DNA from: Clostridiales bacterium
GTDB lineage: Bacteria > Bacillota > Clostridia > Oscillospirales > Oscillospiraceae
NCBI GenBank assembly: GCA_029268065.1
Contig: JAJUHC010000006.1
Span: 28,766 to 92,765, forward strand
DNA length: 64,000 nt
Direction: 5' to 3'
Positions within the stretch are counted from its first letter, which is position 1, and every line of letters starts with the position of its first letter. Made by a program: the position numbers and the translations under genes. Of this stretch, positions 18,251 to 27,263 are shown piece after piece. The notes under the pieces are model-generated. The model saw only the letters and a list, made by a program, of their open reading frames with translations, was not told where the DNA came from and made no database searches.

Positions 18251-19600
18251 TCAGGAAAACAGGGACTGAAGCACAAAGTTCAGGACGAAAAGTGCGGAAG
18301 CGACCCATAGTATGGGGTGCGTGTTCTTCACGTCCCTTTTTGCGATCTTAACGACGCAGTAGAAAATGAAGCCCGCGCCGATACCGTAAGAGATGTTGTA
18401 GCAGAGCGCCATGAAGACTCCGCAGAAAAATGCGGGTATAGCCTCTTCAATATCGTCCCACCTGACGTCGATAAAAGAGGACATCATCATAATTCCCACG
18501 ACGACGAGTGCCGGGGCGGTAGCCGCCATGGGTATCGCGCTGACAAACGTGGCGAGGAAAGCGCTCAGGATAAAGAGCACGGCGGTTACGACGCTTGTAA
18601 GCCCCGTCCGTCCGCCTTCGCTGATGCCGGCGGCGCTTTCAATGTAAGTGGTAGTGTTTGAGGTGCCGAAAATCGCGCCGATGGAAGTGGCGATAGAGTC
18701 GGCGAAAAGAGCCTTGTCCATCTTGGATTTGAAGCCGGTGCTGCTTTCAAGCGCTCTCTCATCCTCTTCGCTGAAGATACCGCTGCGGCGTCCCGTTCCA
18801 ATAAAGGTGCCGATGGTGTCAAAGGTGTCGGAGAGGCTGAAGGCAAAAATAGTAACAAGCGCTATGGGGATTTTGGAAGGATCGGAGAACAGAGAAATAA
18901 GACCTGCCGGGGTAAAAATCACTCCTAATGTGGAGGGCAGCGCTTTGAAGGCGTCCGCAAGGCTAATCGTATTGGAGGTCTTCGTTACTCCGACGAATAT
19001 GCCGATAACCGTTGTGGCGATGATGCCCCAGAGTATGGCGCCCCTGACCTTCATGAGCATCAGGAAAACAATCAGGAACAGTCCCACAAGGAAGAGTATG
19101 AGCGACGGCTTGTTGGGCATCGTCATGGCCGGAACCCCGGCGGCAAAGTTTATGAGACCGGCGTCGACAAGTCCGATAAAAGCGATGAATATGCCTATAC
19201 CGCCGCTTATCGCGTGCTGAAGGCTTTTCGGGATCGCCTTGATGATTTCCTTCCTTATCCTTGTGACGGTAATGAAGATGTTGATAAGCCCGCAGATAAA
19301 GACCATCGACAGCGCCTGCTGCCAGGTAAATTTAAGACCGAAGCAGACCGTAAACACAAAGAACGCGTTGAGCCCCATTCCGGGCGCCAGCGCGTAAGGC
19401 ACGTTTGCGAAAAGCCCCATAACCAGAGTGCCGATTGCGGAAGCAATAATCGTGGCGAGGAACACGGCTCCCCACTCCATGCCCGCCTGGCTTAAAACCG
19501 TCGGATTGACAACTATGATGTAGGCCATTGTGAAGAACGTCGTAACGCCCGCGATGATTTCGGTTGATACGGTCGTTCCGTTTTCCTTAAGCTTGAACAT
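18251..19600 (-). CDS. NCS2-family purine permease (AzgA/PbuG-like)
   Basis: A 449-residue permease with about 12-14 helices. The N-terminal AGVTTFFTMAYIIVVNP and the later TATSIGAIFGTSNTTTYIESAAG segment are signatures of the AzgA/PbuG branch that takes up hypoxanthine, guanine or adenine with protons. No purine riboswitch is visible in the 100-base upstream region. It is monocistronic with its own promoter. The exact purine is not predictable. Confidence 0.9.
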   Translation of the reverse strand: MFKLKENGTTVSTEIIAGVTTFFTMAYIIVVNPTVLSQAGMEWGAVFLATIIASAIGTLVMGLFANVPYALAPGMGLNAFFVFTVCFGLKFTWQQALSMVFICGLINIFITVTRIRKEIIKAIPKSLQHAISGGIGIFIAFIGLVDAGLINFAAGVPAMTMPNKPSLILFLVGLFLIVFLMLMKVRGAILWGIIATTVIGIFVGVTKTSNTISLADAFKALPSTLGVIFTPAGLISLFSDPSKIPIALVTIFAFSLSDTFDTIGTFIGTGRRSGIFSEEDERALESSTGFKSKMDKALFADSIATSIGAIFGTSNTTTYIESAAGISEGGRTGLTSVVTAVLFILSAFLATFVSAIPMAATAPALVVVGIMMMSSFIDVRWDDIEEAIPAFFCGVFMALCYNISYGIGAGFIFYCVVKIAKRDVKNTHPILWVASALFVLNFVLQSLFS

Positions 19601-19632
19601 ACTTTTTTCTCCCCATATCGTATTTGTGCACT

Positions 19633-19661
19633 ATTTTAAGCCTTTTCCATAATTTGAGCAA
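19633..19661 (-). promoter_or_regulatory. Promoter of the purine permease
   Basis: On the minus strand: TTGCTC (19661-19656), 17-base spacer, TAAAAT (19638-19633). Confidence 0.5.
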
Positions 19662-19704
19662 TAGTGTAAGCGACTTTGTTTTTTAAAGATTTTTCGAGGT
19701 TTTG

Positions 19705-20067
19705 TTACACTGCGTTCTTTGCCCTGTCGATAATGATATCCGCGAGGCGCCTGTCCGCGCCCAGGGTTTTGCCCATGGTGATTTTTACGTTCGGGTGCGA
19801 AGCCGTAAACTCCCGCAGCTCTGCGGGGATGTCCTCCTTGATGTGCACCCCTTCAAAAAGAAAATATGGAATAACCTTAATATCGGTGGCCCCTTTTTCA
19901 ATAAGGCTCTTAAGCCCTTTCTCGAGATTTTTGTCGCGAAACTGAAGGTAAGCTTCCTCCACCAGGGCTCCGACGAGACCTTGCCTGACGTAATCGGTAA
20001 TCTGACGCATAGTCTTTTCCGTATCGCCCTCGCGGCTGCCATGAGCCAATAATAGTATTCCGGTCAT
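19705..20067 (-). CDS. cbiX: Sirohydrochlorin cobaltochelatase CbiX (short form)
   Basis: The 120-residue protein is the short archaeal/clostridial type that inserts Co2+ (or Fe2+) into sirohydrochlorin as a homodimer. The metal-binding His is in LLAHGSREGD, and the second half has KVIPYFLFEGVHIKEDIP with the second His. The track starts 21 codons upstream; ATG 20067 follows AAGGAG. It is the last gene of the cobalamin-riboswitch operon and links cobalt import to corrin assembly. Confidence 0.88.
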   Translation of the reverse strand: MTGILLLAHGSREGDTEKTMRQITDYVRQGLVGALVEEAYLQFRDKNLEKGLKSLIEKGATDIKVIPYFLFEGVHIKEDIPAELREFTASHPNVKITMGKTLGADRRLADIIIDRAKNAV

Positions 20068-20071
20068 ATCT

Positions 20072-20962
20072 TTACTCCTTGTCTTCATATGTGTTTTCCT
20101 CGTGCGTATCGCTCCGATGGTTTTCGGCAAACAAATGCCTGATGCTTCTTCTTGCCTGGGATATGGTGGACGCGGTGGTATCCAGGTCGAGATTATCCCT
20201 GCTGTGCAGGATGTTCATCAGATGGTTTATCCTCGGCAGACGCAGATTATGCGCCCTTAACAGGTCGGGCTGCGAGAAAAGCTCCTTCGGAGTTCCGCCG
20301 AAAATCACGGAGCCTGCGTCCAGCACATATACCTCGTCGCAGTAAAGAGGCACCAGATCTATATCGTGCGTTGATATGATTATGGTTATCCCGAGCTTAA
20401 GCTTGATTTCATCGAGGAGACTCAGGATTTCGCTGACTCCCTGAGGGTCAAGGCCGGCAGTCGGCTCGTCGAGTATGATCACGGAGGGCTCCATGACAAG
20501 GATTCCCGCTATCGCGACGCGCTTCTTCTGCCCGAAGCTTAGGGCGTGCGTCGGCTTCCCGACTATTCCCTCTATGCCTGTCTGTTTTACGACGAGATCG
20601 ACCCTTTTCCGTATCTCATCCTCCGGGAGACCGAGCTTCATAAGGCCGAAGGAGATGTCCTTCACGACGCTTGAGGAAAAAAGCTGGTCGTCGGGATCCT
20701 GAAAGACGATTCCTATCCTCCGCCTGATTTCCGTTACTTCGCTTTTGCCGTATTTGACCTCTTTTCCCCCAAAAAGCACCCTGCCGCTTTTGGGCGTCAA
20801 AACGCCGTTCAAATTCAAAAAAAGCGTGGACTTGCCCGCGCCGTTCCCGCCGAGGATGGCGGTCGTTTTGCCCTGCTTTATTGACATACTGACGTTGTTC
20901 AAGGCGGGGGAACCGTCCTCGTATGAAAAACAGAGATTGGATATTTCTATAATGTTCATCAT
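20072..20962 (-). CDS. cbiO: Cobalt ECF transporter ATPase CbiO
   Basis: 297-residue ABC ATPase. Walker A is GGNGAGKST, the Q-loop is FQDPDDQLF, the signature reads LSFGQKKRVAIAG and Walker B is VIILDEPTAGLD, with a switch His in STHDID. The ~60-residue tail after the core is charged and disordered-looking. The start ATG 20962 overlaps the cbiQ stop as TGATG. It powers CbiMNQ cobalt import. Confidence 0.93.
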   Translation of the reverse strand: MMNIIEISNLCFSYEDGSPALNNVSMSIKQGKTTAILGGNGAGKSTLFLNLNGVLTPKSGRVLFGGKEVKYGKSEVTEIRRRIGIVFQDPDDQLFSSSVVKDISFGLMKLGLPEDEIRKRVDLVVKQTGIEGIVGKPTHALSFGQKKRVAIAGILVMEPSVIILDEPTAGLDPQGVSEILSLLDEIKLKLGITIIISTHDIDLVPLYCDEVYVLDAGSVIFGGTPKELFSQPDLLRAHNLRLPRINHLMNILHSRDNLDLDTTASTISQARRSIRHLFAENHRSDTHEENTYEDKE

Positions 20963-21732
20963 CAAAGCCTTTCGATCAAGCCTATCGCGGTGAAAGAAAC
21001 CGCTGTAAGAATGGTCATACCTGTGAGCAGGAGGCTTGACTCCTCTTTTTCGGTGAGATAATCGAAATTGCCCTCGAAGCCCCTCGAATCAAGCGCAACG
21101 CTAATGCGGTCGACACGCCGGAGAGACCTTAAAAATACGGTTGTTACGAGCTCGCCCAGAGAGCTCATGCTGTTTTTAAAGCCTTCGTAGCCCAGGCGAG
21201 AGGCCTGCGCCGTACGAATCCTCTGCGCTTCGTCCCAGATTATGAAGATAAAGCGGTAAATAAGCTCCATAAGCTCGATAAAAACCCCAGGCATCCTCCT
21301 CCGCAGAAGCGAGAGGAAGGAGTTCATGGGGGTGTTGAGGGAAAAGAAGTAGAGACAGGAAACGGCGCCAAGGGATTTCAGCAGAATATTAATACCAAGA
21401 CTCAGGGATGGCCGGCTGATTCCGAAATACGCGCCGAAGAGCCTGAAATAAAAAAGCGCCGCAGCGGTGTCCGTTATTTTGTTGATCACTATCGTAATAA
21501 CGCCGGTAACAAGGAACGCAAAGGGCACAAGCATCAGCTTGAGGTATTTTACGGGTCGGCAGCCGCCCAGAAAGAGGGTGGCTGCCGACATGACCGCAAT
21601 AGTCAGCAAGCTTATAATGTTGGAGCCGAAAACAAGGCAAATCAGCATCATGCAAATGGAAAACAGCAGCTTGCTTGACGCCTTGACCCGGGAGATTTTC
21701 GATTGGTATGCGTGTTTGTCTATTCCGCTCAC
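20962..21732 (-). CDS. cbiQ: Cobalt ECF transporter transmembrane subunit CbiQ
   Basis: About 256 residues with five or six hydrophobic helices. The coupling helix motif AQASRLGYEG and the later LDSRGFEG are the paired Ala-Arg-Gly motifs of ECF T-components that contact the ATPase. GTG 21732 overlaps the cbiN stop as GTGA; the longer track start would run through all of cbiN's 3' end. Confidence 0.92.
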   Translation of the reverse strand: MSGIDKHAYQSKISRVKASSKLLFSICMMLICLVFGSNIISLLTIAVMSAATLFLGGCRPVKYLKLMLVPFAFLVTGVITIVINKITDTAAALFYFRLFGAYFGISRPSLSLGINILLKSLGAVSCLYFFSLNTPMNSFLSLLRRRMPGVFIELMELIYRFIFIIWDEAQRIRTAQASRLGYEGFKNSMSSLGELVTTVFLRSLRRVDRISVALDSRGFEGNFDYLTEKEESSLLLTGMTILTAVSFTAIGLIERL

Positions 21733-22016
21733 TTTTTTTCGCTCGCCTTGTACCTTTCCGAAAGCTTTCCGAAGCCGAAGCCGATTATCAGACCGCCTAT
21801 CGACGCCTGAAGAGCGAAAAGAAGCGATTCGATTTCTCCGCTGGGCGGCTCGTAGATCGATTTGAACCATGGCTCATAATCGGGCTTAATTTCGGATATG
21901 ACTGATTCCGCCTGATCGTCCGCTCCGCCGTACTCGCCTTGTACTATTGCGAGAGGCACTACGCATATGAGCAGGGCAAGCAGTAAAAGAAGGAGATTTT
22001 TTTTCCAAAGCTTCAT
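21729..22016 (-). CDS. cbiN: Cobalt transport protein CbiN
   Basis: A 95-residue two-helix membrane protein (N-terminal helix about residues 7-27 and C-terminal helix about 67-83). The extracellular loop contains YEPWFKSIYEPPSGEIES, the conserved CbiN segment that helps load cobalt into CbiM. It sits between cbiM and cbiQ, as in canonical cbiMNQO operons. Confidence 0.93.
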   Translation of the reverse strand: MKLWKKNLLLLLLALLICVVPLAIVQGEYGGADDQAESVISEIKPDYEPWFKSIYEPPSGEIESLLFALQASIGGLIIGFGFGKLSERYKASEKK

Positions 22017-22029
22017 TTTTCGGCCCTCC

Positions 22030-22788
22030 TTAGTCCGCTTTCAGCGCCTGAAGCTCGGCGCTGCTGTACTTCTTGAGACCGTTATAAACAATAACGGTCA
22101 AAATCCCTTCAGCAACGGCGAGGGGCAGCTGAGTAAACGCAAAAATACCGAGGAATTTCGCCGCCGAGACGAAGAAGCCGCCTCCGGAGTCCGGGAAGGC
22201 CGCTCCGAGCTGGAGCGAAGTCACGATATATGTAAAGATGTCGCCTATGAACGCCGCAATAAAGACTGAGACGGTGCTTTTCACACCCAGCTTCTTAAGC
22301 AGGCGGTAAAGGAAATACGAGGCGAAGGGACCGGCTATTCCCATCGAGAAAGTGTTGGCTCCGAGTGTGGTCAGCCCGCCGTGAGCCAGCAGTATGGCCT
22401 GGAAAAGCAGTACGATAACGCCGATAACCGACATTGCGGCAGGTCCGAACATAATGGCGCCAAGCCCGACTCCCGTCGGGTGGGAGCAGCTTCCGGTAAC
22501 GGAAGGCAGCTTCAAAGCCGAGAGAACAAAAGCAAAAGCGCCGCACATGGCGAGAAGGAGCAGCATCTTTGAGTTCCCGCTGACTTTTTTCTTGATGGAG
22601 AAGAAGCCCCTCACGACGAATGGAATGCAAAGTGCGCCCCAGGCAACCGCCCAGCCGGGCGGAAGAAAGCCCTCCATTATGTGCATGGCGTTTGCGTTCA
22701 TAACCGGAAAAGCCAGGATAACCGCCAGTATAACTGCCGTCTTCTGCGCGTATTTTTCGAATAAAGCGCCGCTTTTTGCTGAAAATAC
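22030..22788 (-). CDS. cbiM: Cobalt ECF transporter substrate-binding subunit CbiM
   Basis: An integral membrane S-component. The mature N-terminus [12 protein letters not shown] carries the essential histidine of the cobalt site and follows a cleavable leader ([19 protein letters not shown]). The track extends to 22878, but that extra part contains the riboswitch terminator hairpin and cannot be coding in the regulated mRNA. GTG 22788, nine bases after CGGAG, is the best start. It is the first gene of cbiM-N-Q-O-X. Confidence 0.9.
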   Translation of the reverse strand, partial: VFSAKSGALFEKYAQKTAVILAVILAFPVMNANAMHIMEGFLPPGWAVAWGALCIPFVVRGFFSIKKKVSGNSKMLLLLAMCGAFAFVLSALKLPSVTGSCSHPTGVGLGAIMFGPAAMSVIGVIVLLFQAILLAHGGLTTLGANTFSMGIAGPFASYFLYRLLKKLGVKSTVSVFIAAFIGDIFTYIVTSLQLGAAFPDSGGGFFVSAAKFLGIFAFTQLPLAVAEGILTVIVYNGLKKYSSAELQALKAD

Positions 22789-22819
22789 ACTGTTTTTTCT
22801 CCGCGTTTTTACCTCCCGG

Positions 22820-22849
22820 AAAAAACAGCACCCTCCTTCGGGAAGGTGC
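22820..22849 (-). terminator. Riboswitch-controlled terminator before cbiM
   Basis: On the minus strand the arms GCACCTTCC / GGAGGGTGC enclose CGAA and are followed by TGTTTTTT. It lies between the cobalamin aptamer and the cbiM start, so ligand binding probably ends transcription here. Confidence 0.85.
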
Positions 22850-22929
22850 GTCAATTCCGGCCCTTGATTTTTTGCCATAAAAATTGACCCTCCTTATGCT
22901 TCGTAAGGTTTGAGCTCTCACGGACGAAA

Positions 22930-23098
22930 GATAATTGGCTTCCTCCGTCCCGGTTCCGGCACAGTATCCTGACTAATGCGTCATAGCCCGGGCCGCCTTC
23001 CCGGTTTTATCCAGTGGCATAATGGCCGTAGCTCGGCAAATACAGTTGCGAGACAGCGCGGGATTTTCACCCGCTTCCTGTAACCGAATCCGCAAATT
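22930..23098 (-). promoter_or_regulatory. Cobalamin riboswitch
   Basis: Read on the minus strand, the leader contains GCGGGTGAAAATCCCGC, CTGTCTCGCAACTGTA, GCCACTGG, GGGAAGGCGGCCC and a B12-box-like AGTCAGGATACTGTGCC, in the order of the cobalamin aptamer. Followed by an intrinsic terminator and cbiM, it should switch off the cobalt uptake operon when cobalamin is abundant. Confidence 0.93.
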
Positions 23099-23101
23099 AT
23101 A

Positions 23102-23117
23102 ATGTTTTGCAAAACAT
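23102..23117. promoter_or_regulatory. Perfect 16-bp palindrome at the cbi transcription start
   Basis: ATGTTTTGCAAAACAT is a complete palindrome just downstream of the -10 of the cbi promoter, where transcription should begin. It may be a repressor operator; no cognate regulator is in the cluster. Confidence 0.4.
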
Positions 23118-23121
23118 CATA

Positions 23122-23149
23122 ATTATACATTAATCGGGAAAAGAGTCAA
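23122..23149 (-). promoter_or_regulatory. Promoter of the cbi operon
   Basis: On the minus strand: TTGACT (23149-23144), 16-base spacer, TATAAT (23127-23122), directly before the riboswitch. Confidence 0.75.
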
Positions 23150-23412
23150 GGCGTTTTTTGGCGAAAATCCATTCGGCCAGGCGTCGGCTTATGAAGGTGA
23201 AAAATACAAATGGATGCAGGCTTATAAAACGGCGGCGATAATTATGCCGAATGTACATTTATGTGCCGGCTGCTTTAAAAACAGCCTGGGCTGTGATAAA
23301 ATGTGCAAAATCAAGTGGATATTTTATCAAAAAACATAAGCTTTGACCAAAGCCTTTCACGTGGTAAAAAATCGTCTTCCGCCTGCGGAAAAATCAGAAA
23401 GCGAGGAATAAT

Positions 23413-25815
23413 ATGAAGGAAATGCTTGAACGCATAGAAAGAATCAAAAAAAGGGTCGTGGTTGACCACTATCCTATCTGCATTGAAAAATTCCGCATAG
23501 CAATGGACATGATAGAGGAAACGAAAAACGATCCGGTTATTGTCCGGAGGGCAAAGATACTGAGCGCGACGCTGGAGAGGGTGCCCATAGCTATTGCGCC
23601 TGACGAGCTTATCGTCGGCATAGGCGCGTCGAAGCCCATGGGGCTCGAAATTGATCCCGACTACGGCATCTGGACCCAGGACGAGATAGATTCGCTCATT
23701 GAGGACGGCTATCAGATGGACCCCCGGGATGTAAAGGATCTGCAGGAGCTGAACAAAAAGTATGATCCCCCTACGCTTATAGGGCAGATGGGAAACATCG
23801 TATATGAAAACGAGCGCATAATTTCCCTGCTCAAGGCGGGGATAATACTCCCTCCGTGGAAGGATAAGCAGGAGGGAAGGGGCGTCGGCGGCGGCTACTG
23901 CCAGTCCGGTCTCGGCCTCGGCCCATCGCTTATACTGCTTTGCATAGACTACACAAAGATGCTGCATCTGGGCACCAACGCGATGATCAGCCAGGCCAGG
24001 GAGGAGCGCAGCAGGCTCCGCTTTGACGAAAAGGGCGCGGTCGCCAAGTTTAATTACTACAACTCCGTCATCATGTGCCTGGAGGCTGCAAACAAGCTCG
24101 CGCTGCGCTATTCGGCGCTCGCAAAGGAGATGGCGGAAAGGGAAGCGGATCCTAAACGCAGGGCTGAGCTTCTGCAGATAGCCGAGAATTGCGCCTGGGT
24201 GCCGATGAATCCCGCCAGAACCTTCCGCGAGGCGGTGCAGTGCTTCTGGTTCCAGTTCCTCATGCTCAGCCCGTCGACGACGCTGCCGGGAGCCCGCTTC
24301 GACCAGTATATATACCCCTATTACAAGGCGGACTTAGAGGCGGGGCGCATAACGAGGGACGAGGCGCTGGAGCTTTTGTGCCTGCTGCGCCTCAAAGATA
24401 TGGAGCTGAACCGCACCTCGGGAAAGAATAACCGCAAGAAGAACGCCGGAATGGCGAAGTGGCACAACTTTACCATCGGCGGAGTAGATAAAAACGGAAA
24501 CGACGCGACTAACGACATTACATATCTGCTGCTTGACGCGGCGGCCATCACGAAGGTGCCGCACCACACGCTCACTCTCCGCGTACACTCGGGGACGCCT
24601 GAAAAGCTGATGCTGAGGGCTCTCGAGGTCGTGAGGATGGGCATGGGCATGCCGGCCTTCGTAGGCGACGAAAGCTACATAAAGTGCTTTACCTCGCGCG
24701 GGCTGCCCTTAGAGGACGCGAGGGAATATGTTATGACCGGCTGCCTAGACGCGAATGTGCCCGGGCTTTCACGCACTGGGCCCGTGCCTATGATAACGAT
24801 CCCGCTCATTTTTGATATTTTCCGCCATAACGGCGTCAACGTAAAAAACGGCGAGCTCTGCGGCATACGCACGGGCGAGTTCACGGAGTTCAAAACCTAC
24901 GAGGAGCTCTTTGAGGCTTTCAGAAAGCAGCTTGATTACTGCCTGCGCATCGTCGGTGAAAAGAACAACATAGAGCTTACCATCACGCAGGAGCTTCTGC
25001 CGGATCCGATACGTTCAGCCACGATGTGGAACGGCATCGAATCGGGAGAGGACACCTTCCGGCGCACCATGCCCTTTGAAAACGGCGCGGTGCTGAATCC
25101 CATAGGCATGGTGAACGTGGGAGATTCTCTAGCGGCTATAAAGAAGCTCGTATTTGACGAGAAAAAGTACACTCTAAAGGAGCTTAACAACGCGCTTGAG
25201 GCGAACTGGGCCGGCTTTGAGGATATGCAGAAAGACTTTCTCGAGGCTCCGAAGTTCGGCAACAACGACGATTATGTTGATAGGATCGTCGCCGAGTGCT
25301 ATCAGGTGTTCTGCGATATCGCGGCGACCATGCCCACGATACTCGGCGGCGTACACATACCGACGGGCATATCCATCACCTCGCATCAGCCGGGCGGCGG
25401 ACTCACTGGCGCGACTCCCGACGGACGCAAGGCGGGTGAAATACTCGCCGACGGCACAATGTCGCCGATGCACGGCATGGATCAGCGCGGGCCGACGGCG
25501 GTGCTGCAGAGCGCGATGAAGATAAATCAGGATCCCTTCCAGGCTACGCTTCTCAACATGAAGTTCCATCCCTCGGCGCTCAAAACGGACGAGGACCTCA
25601 TGAAGCTTGCCAGCATGATAAAGGTCTACCTTACAAACGGCGGAAAACACATACAGTTCAACGTCGTAGATAAACCGACGCTTTTAGCGGCAAAAGCCGA
25701 TCCGAAGACCTACCGCGACCTTATAGTGCGGATAGCGGGGTACAGCGCATACTTCGTACAGCTGAACGAGCAGATGCAGGACGAGGTCATAGCCCGTGTG
25801 GAGCACAAACTCTGA
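23413..25815 (+). CDS. Glycyl radical enzyme of the pyruvate formate-lyase superfamily
   Basis: 800 residues, typical for the superfamily. The C-terminal radical motif RIAGYSAYF is intact (Gly near residue 776), and the active-site cysteine is near residue 444 in TGCLDAN. Characterised dehydratases and the hydroxyphenylacetate decarboxylase commonly have Cys-x-Glu here (GCVE); this protein has Cys-Leu-Asp, so its reaction is not that of a standard diol, choline or hydroxyproline enzyme by motif alone. No activating radical SAM enzyme is next to it, nor a shell protein or product-processing enzyme. The start follows GAGGA. It is transcribed alone and ends at a strong hairpin. Confidence 0.9.
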   Translation: MKEMLERIERIKKRVVVDHYPICIEKFRIAMDMIEETKNDPVIVRRAKILSATLERVPIAIAPDELIVGIGASKPMGLEIDPDYGIWTQDEIDSLIEDGYQMDPRDVKDLQELNKKYDPPTLIGQMGNIVYENERIISLLKAGIILPPWKDKQEGRGVGGGYCQSGLGLGPSLILLCIDYTKMLHLGTNAMISQAREERSRLRFDEKGAVAKFNYYNSVIMCLEAANKLALRYSALAKEMAEREADPKRRAELLQIAENCAWVPMNPARTFREAVQCFWFQFLMLSPSTTLPGARFDQYIYPYYKADLEAGRITRDEALELLCLLRLKDMELNRTSGKNNRKKNAGMAKWHNFTIGGVDKNGNDATNDITYLLLDAAAITKVPHHTLTLRVHSGTPEKLMLRALEVVRMGMGMPAFVGDESYIKCFTSRGLPLEDAREYVMTGCLDANVPGLSRTGPVPMITIPLIFDIFRHNGVNVKNGELCGIRTGEFTEFKTYEELFEAFRKQLDYCLRIVGEKNNIELTITQELLPDPIRSATMWNGIESGEDTFRRTMPFENGAVLNPIGMVNVGDSLAAIKKLVFDEKKYTLKELNNALEANWAGFEDMQKDFLEAPKFGNNDDYVDRIVAECYQVFCDIAATMPTILGGVHIPTGISITSHQPGGGLTGATPDGRKAGEILADGTMSPMHGMDQRGPTAVLQSAMKINQDPFQATLLNMKFHPSALKTDEDLMKLASMIKVYLTNGGKHIQFNVVDKPTLLAAKADPKTYRDLIVRIAGYSAYFVQLNEQMQDEVIARVEHKL

Positions 25816-25994
25816 GCTTATCCCAAATCCGTGGTACGAATCACGGGCAAACGCGGAAAAACTGCGGCTACGCGCCGAAATGGATAAAAAGTGCGCCCTC
25901 AGATTAACCGTTTGGAGGCCAAGCGCCATATCCGAATAGCCGCTGCTCAAAAATAAGCCTAAAGCGCCCCGCAACTGGCGCTCAGACTGTCGAA

Positions 25995-26028
25995 AAACCC
26001 GGTCCGCATAAAAGCGCGGACCGGGTTT
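25995..26028 (+). terminator. Terminator of the glycyl radical enzyme gene
   Basis: Perfect 13-bp stem AAACCCGGTCCGC / GCGGACCGGGTTT, about 180 bases after the stop codon. Confidence 0.7.
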
Positions 26029-26054
26029 ATGGCGCATCCAGGCTCGAAAATGAC

Positions 26055-26094
26055 ATAAAAAAGGATCAGCGTGCCGAAAAAGCTTTCGGCACGC
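26055..26094 (-). terminator. Terminator of rplM-rpsI
   Basis: On the minus strand the 11-bp stem GCGTGCCGAAA / TTTCGGCACGC is followed by a TTTTTT run, about 50 bases after the rpsI stop. Confidence 0.85.
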
Positions 26095-26142
26095 CTCTTG
26101 CTGTCGGAAACAGCGGATTCCCGAGGGTATAACGCGGTGCTT

Positions 26143-26547
26143 TTATCTCTTGGAGAACTGGGGCGCGCGCCTCGCCGCTTTGAGGCCGTACTTCTTGCGC
26201 TCCTTCATCCTCGGGTCGCGGGTCAGGAGACCGGCGGCCTTCAGCGGCGCGCGGAAGCTTTCGTCAACCAGAAGCAGGGCTCTCGCTATGCCGTGGCGGA
26301 TGGCGCCTGCCTGACCGGTAACGCCGCCGCCGACAACGGTGGCTTCGATATCGACCTTGCCGAGGGTGCCGGTGGTGTTGAGCGGCTGACGGACGATGAG
26401 CTTCAGAGTTTCAAGTCCGAAATAATCGTCTATGTCGCGTCCGTTTATAGTAATGGCGCCGGACCCGCCGGAGAAGAGGTGGACTCTCGCAACCGAGGAC
26501 TTTCTTCTGCCGGTTCCGTACACATAGGGCTTCTTGCTTTTATACAT
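26143..26547 (-). CDS. rpsI: 30S ribosomal protein S9
   Basis: A 134-residue ribosomal protein that ends in the invariant tail PQFSKR reaching the P-site. [14 protein letters not shown] at the N-terminus and ARALLLVDE in the middle are diagnostic. It follows rplM by 15 bases, the universal L13-S9 order, with GGAGG before the ATG. Confidence 0.97.
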   Translation of the reverse strand: MYKSKKPYVYGTGRRKSSVARVHLFSGGSGAITINGRDIDDYFGLETLKLIVRQPLNTTGTLGKVDIEATVVGGGVTGQAGAIRHGIARALLLVDESFRAPLKAAGLLTRDPRMKERKKYGLKAARRAPQFSKR

Positions 26548-26561
26548 TATCGGTTACCTCC

Positions 26562-26990
26562 CTATTCGGCCCAGGCCACAGGCTGCTGTGCCGCGTGAAT
26601 ATGCTCGCTGCCCTTGAAAACCTTAAGCCTTTTCAGTTGGGCCCTGCCGAGCGAGTTCTTGCCGAGCATGCCCTTGACGGCAAGGGACATGGCCATCTCG
26701 GGCCGCTCCTCCATGAGCTTCTTGTACTGAGTCTCCTTAAGCCCGCCGGCATATCCGGAGTGCGTGCGGTAGTACTTCTGCACGAGCTTCCTTCCTGTGA
26801 GCACAGCCTTGTCGGTGTTGAGAACGATCACGAAATCGCCGCAATCGACATGGGGCGTGTAGGTTGTCTTATGCTTGCCGCGAAGCAGAACGGCGGCTGT
26901 CGCCGCGGTGCGTCCGAGAGGCTTTCCGGCCGCGTCAAGAATGTACCATTTCCTGACGACATTACTGCTGTTTGCCATAAAAGTGGACAT
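26562..26990 (-). CDS. rplM: 50S ribosomal protein L13
   Basis: About 142 residues from [33 protein letters not shown], the [11 protein letters not shown] strand, and [18 protein letters not shown] are standard L13 motifs. The track extends 38 codons upstream into the leader; ATG 26990 gives the normal N-terminus, though its GGAAGGA is somewhat distant (about 12 bases). First gene of rplM-rpsI. Confidence 0.95.
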   Translation of the reverse strand: MSTFMANSSNVVRKWYILDAAGKPLGRTAATAAVLLRGKHKTTYTPHVDCGDFVIVLNTDKAVLTGRKLVQKYYRTHSGYAGGLKETQYKKLMEERPEMAMSLAVKGMLGKNSLGRAQLKRLKVFKGSEHIHAAQQPVAWAE

Positions 26991-27093
26991 TTTTATTACC
27001 ATTCCTTCCAATTGTCGAAACAATATTGTAAACTCTATTAAACCAGCATGGAAATAATAAAATATACTTTGACAAAACCCGCATGGCGACTCT

Positions 27094-27118
27094 AATATAG
27101 CCATAGCAAGGCTATATT
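27094..27118. promoter_or_regulatory. Inverted repeat at the rplM transcription start
   Basis: AATATAGCC and GGCTATATT form a perfect 9-bp inverted repeat around 7 bases and abut the -10 box of the rplM promoter. It could be a protein operator or the first hairpin of the leader RNA; its position over the start point favours DNA-level control. Confidence 0.4.
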
Positions 27119-27147
27119 TTTATACCACATGAGAAAAGTCCTGTCAA
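27119..27147 (-). promoter_or_regulatory. Promoter of rplM-rpsI
   Basis: On the minus strand: perfect TTGACA (27147-27142), 17-base spacer, TATAAA (27124-27119). The leader between it and rplM is about 120 bases, long enough to hold an autoregulatory RNA structure. Confidence 0.8.
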
Positions 27148-27263
27148 CACCAATTTGCAAGATTTTTTATTTACTTTATGCAAACTCACGATTTCGGCGT
27201 TTATCTCCTGATTTCTCCCGATTTCTCGGTTTGAATTTTTGATTTTTTACGGAGGCTGTGCGT

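Larger units (their letters stand above)
25816..26142. other. Intergenic region after the glycyl radical enzyme
   Basis: This 327-base gap separates converging transcription units and holds only two terminators (25995-26028 and 26069-26094). I see no ORF with a ribosome site and no recognisable RNA gene in it. Confidence 0.6.

Noticed and set aside
22295-22921. 208-codon minus-strand ORF in another frame over cbiM and riboswitch
   Set aside because: Out-of-frame shadow of cbiM, and it crosses the riboswitch terminator.
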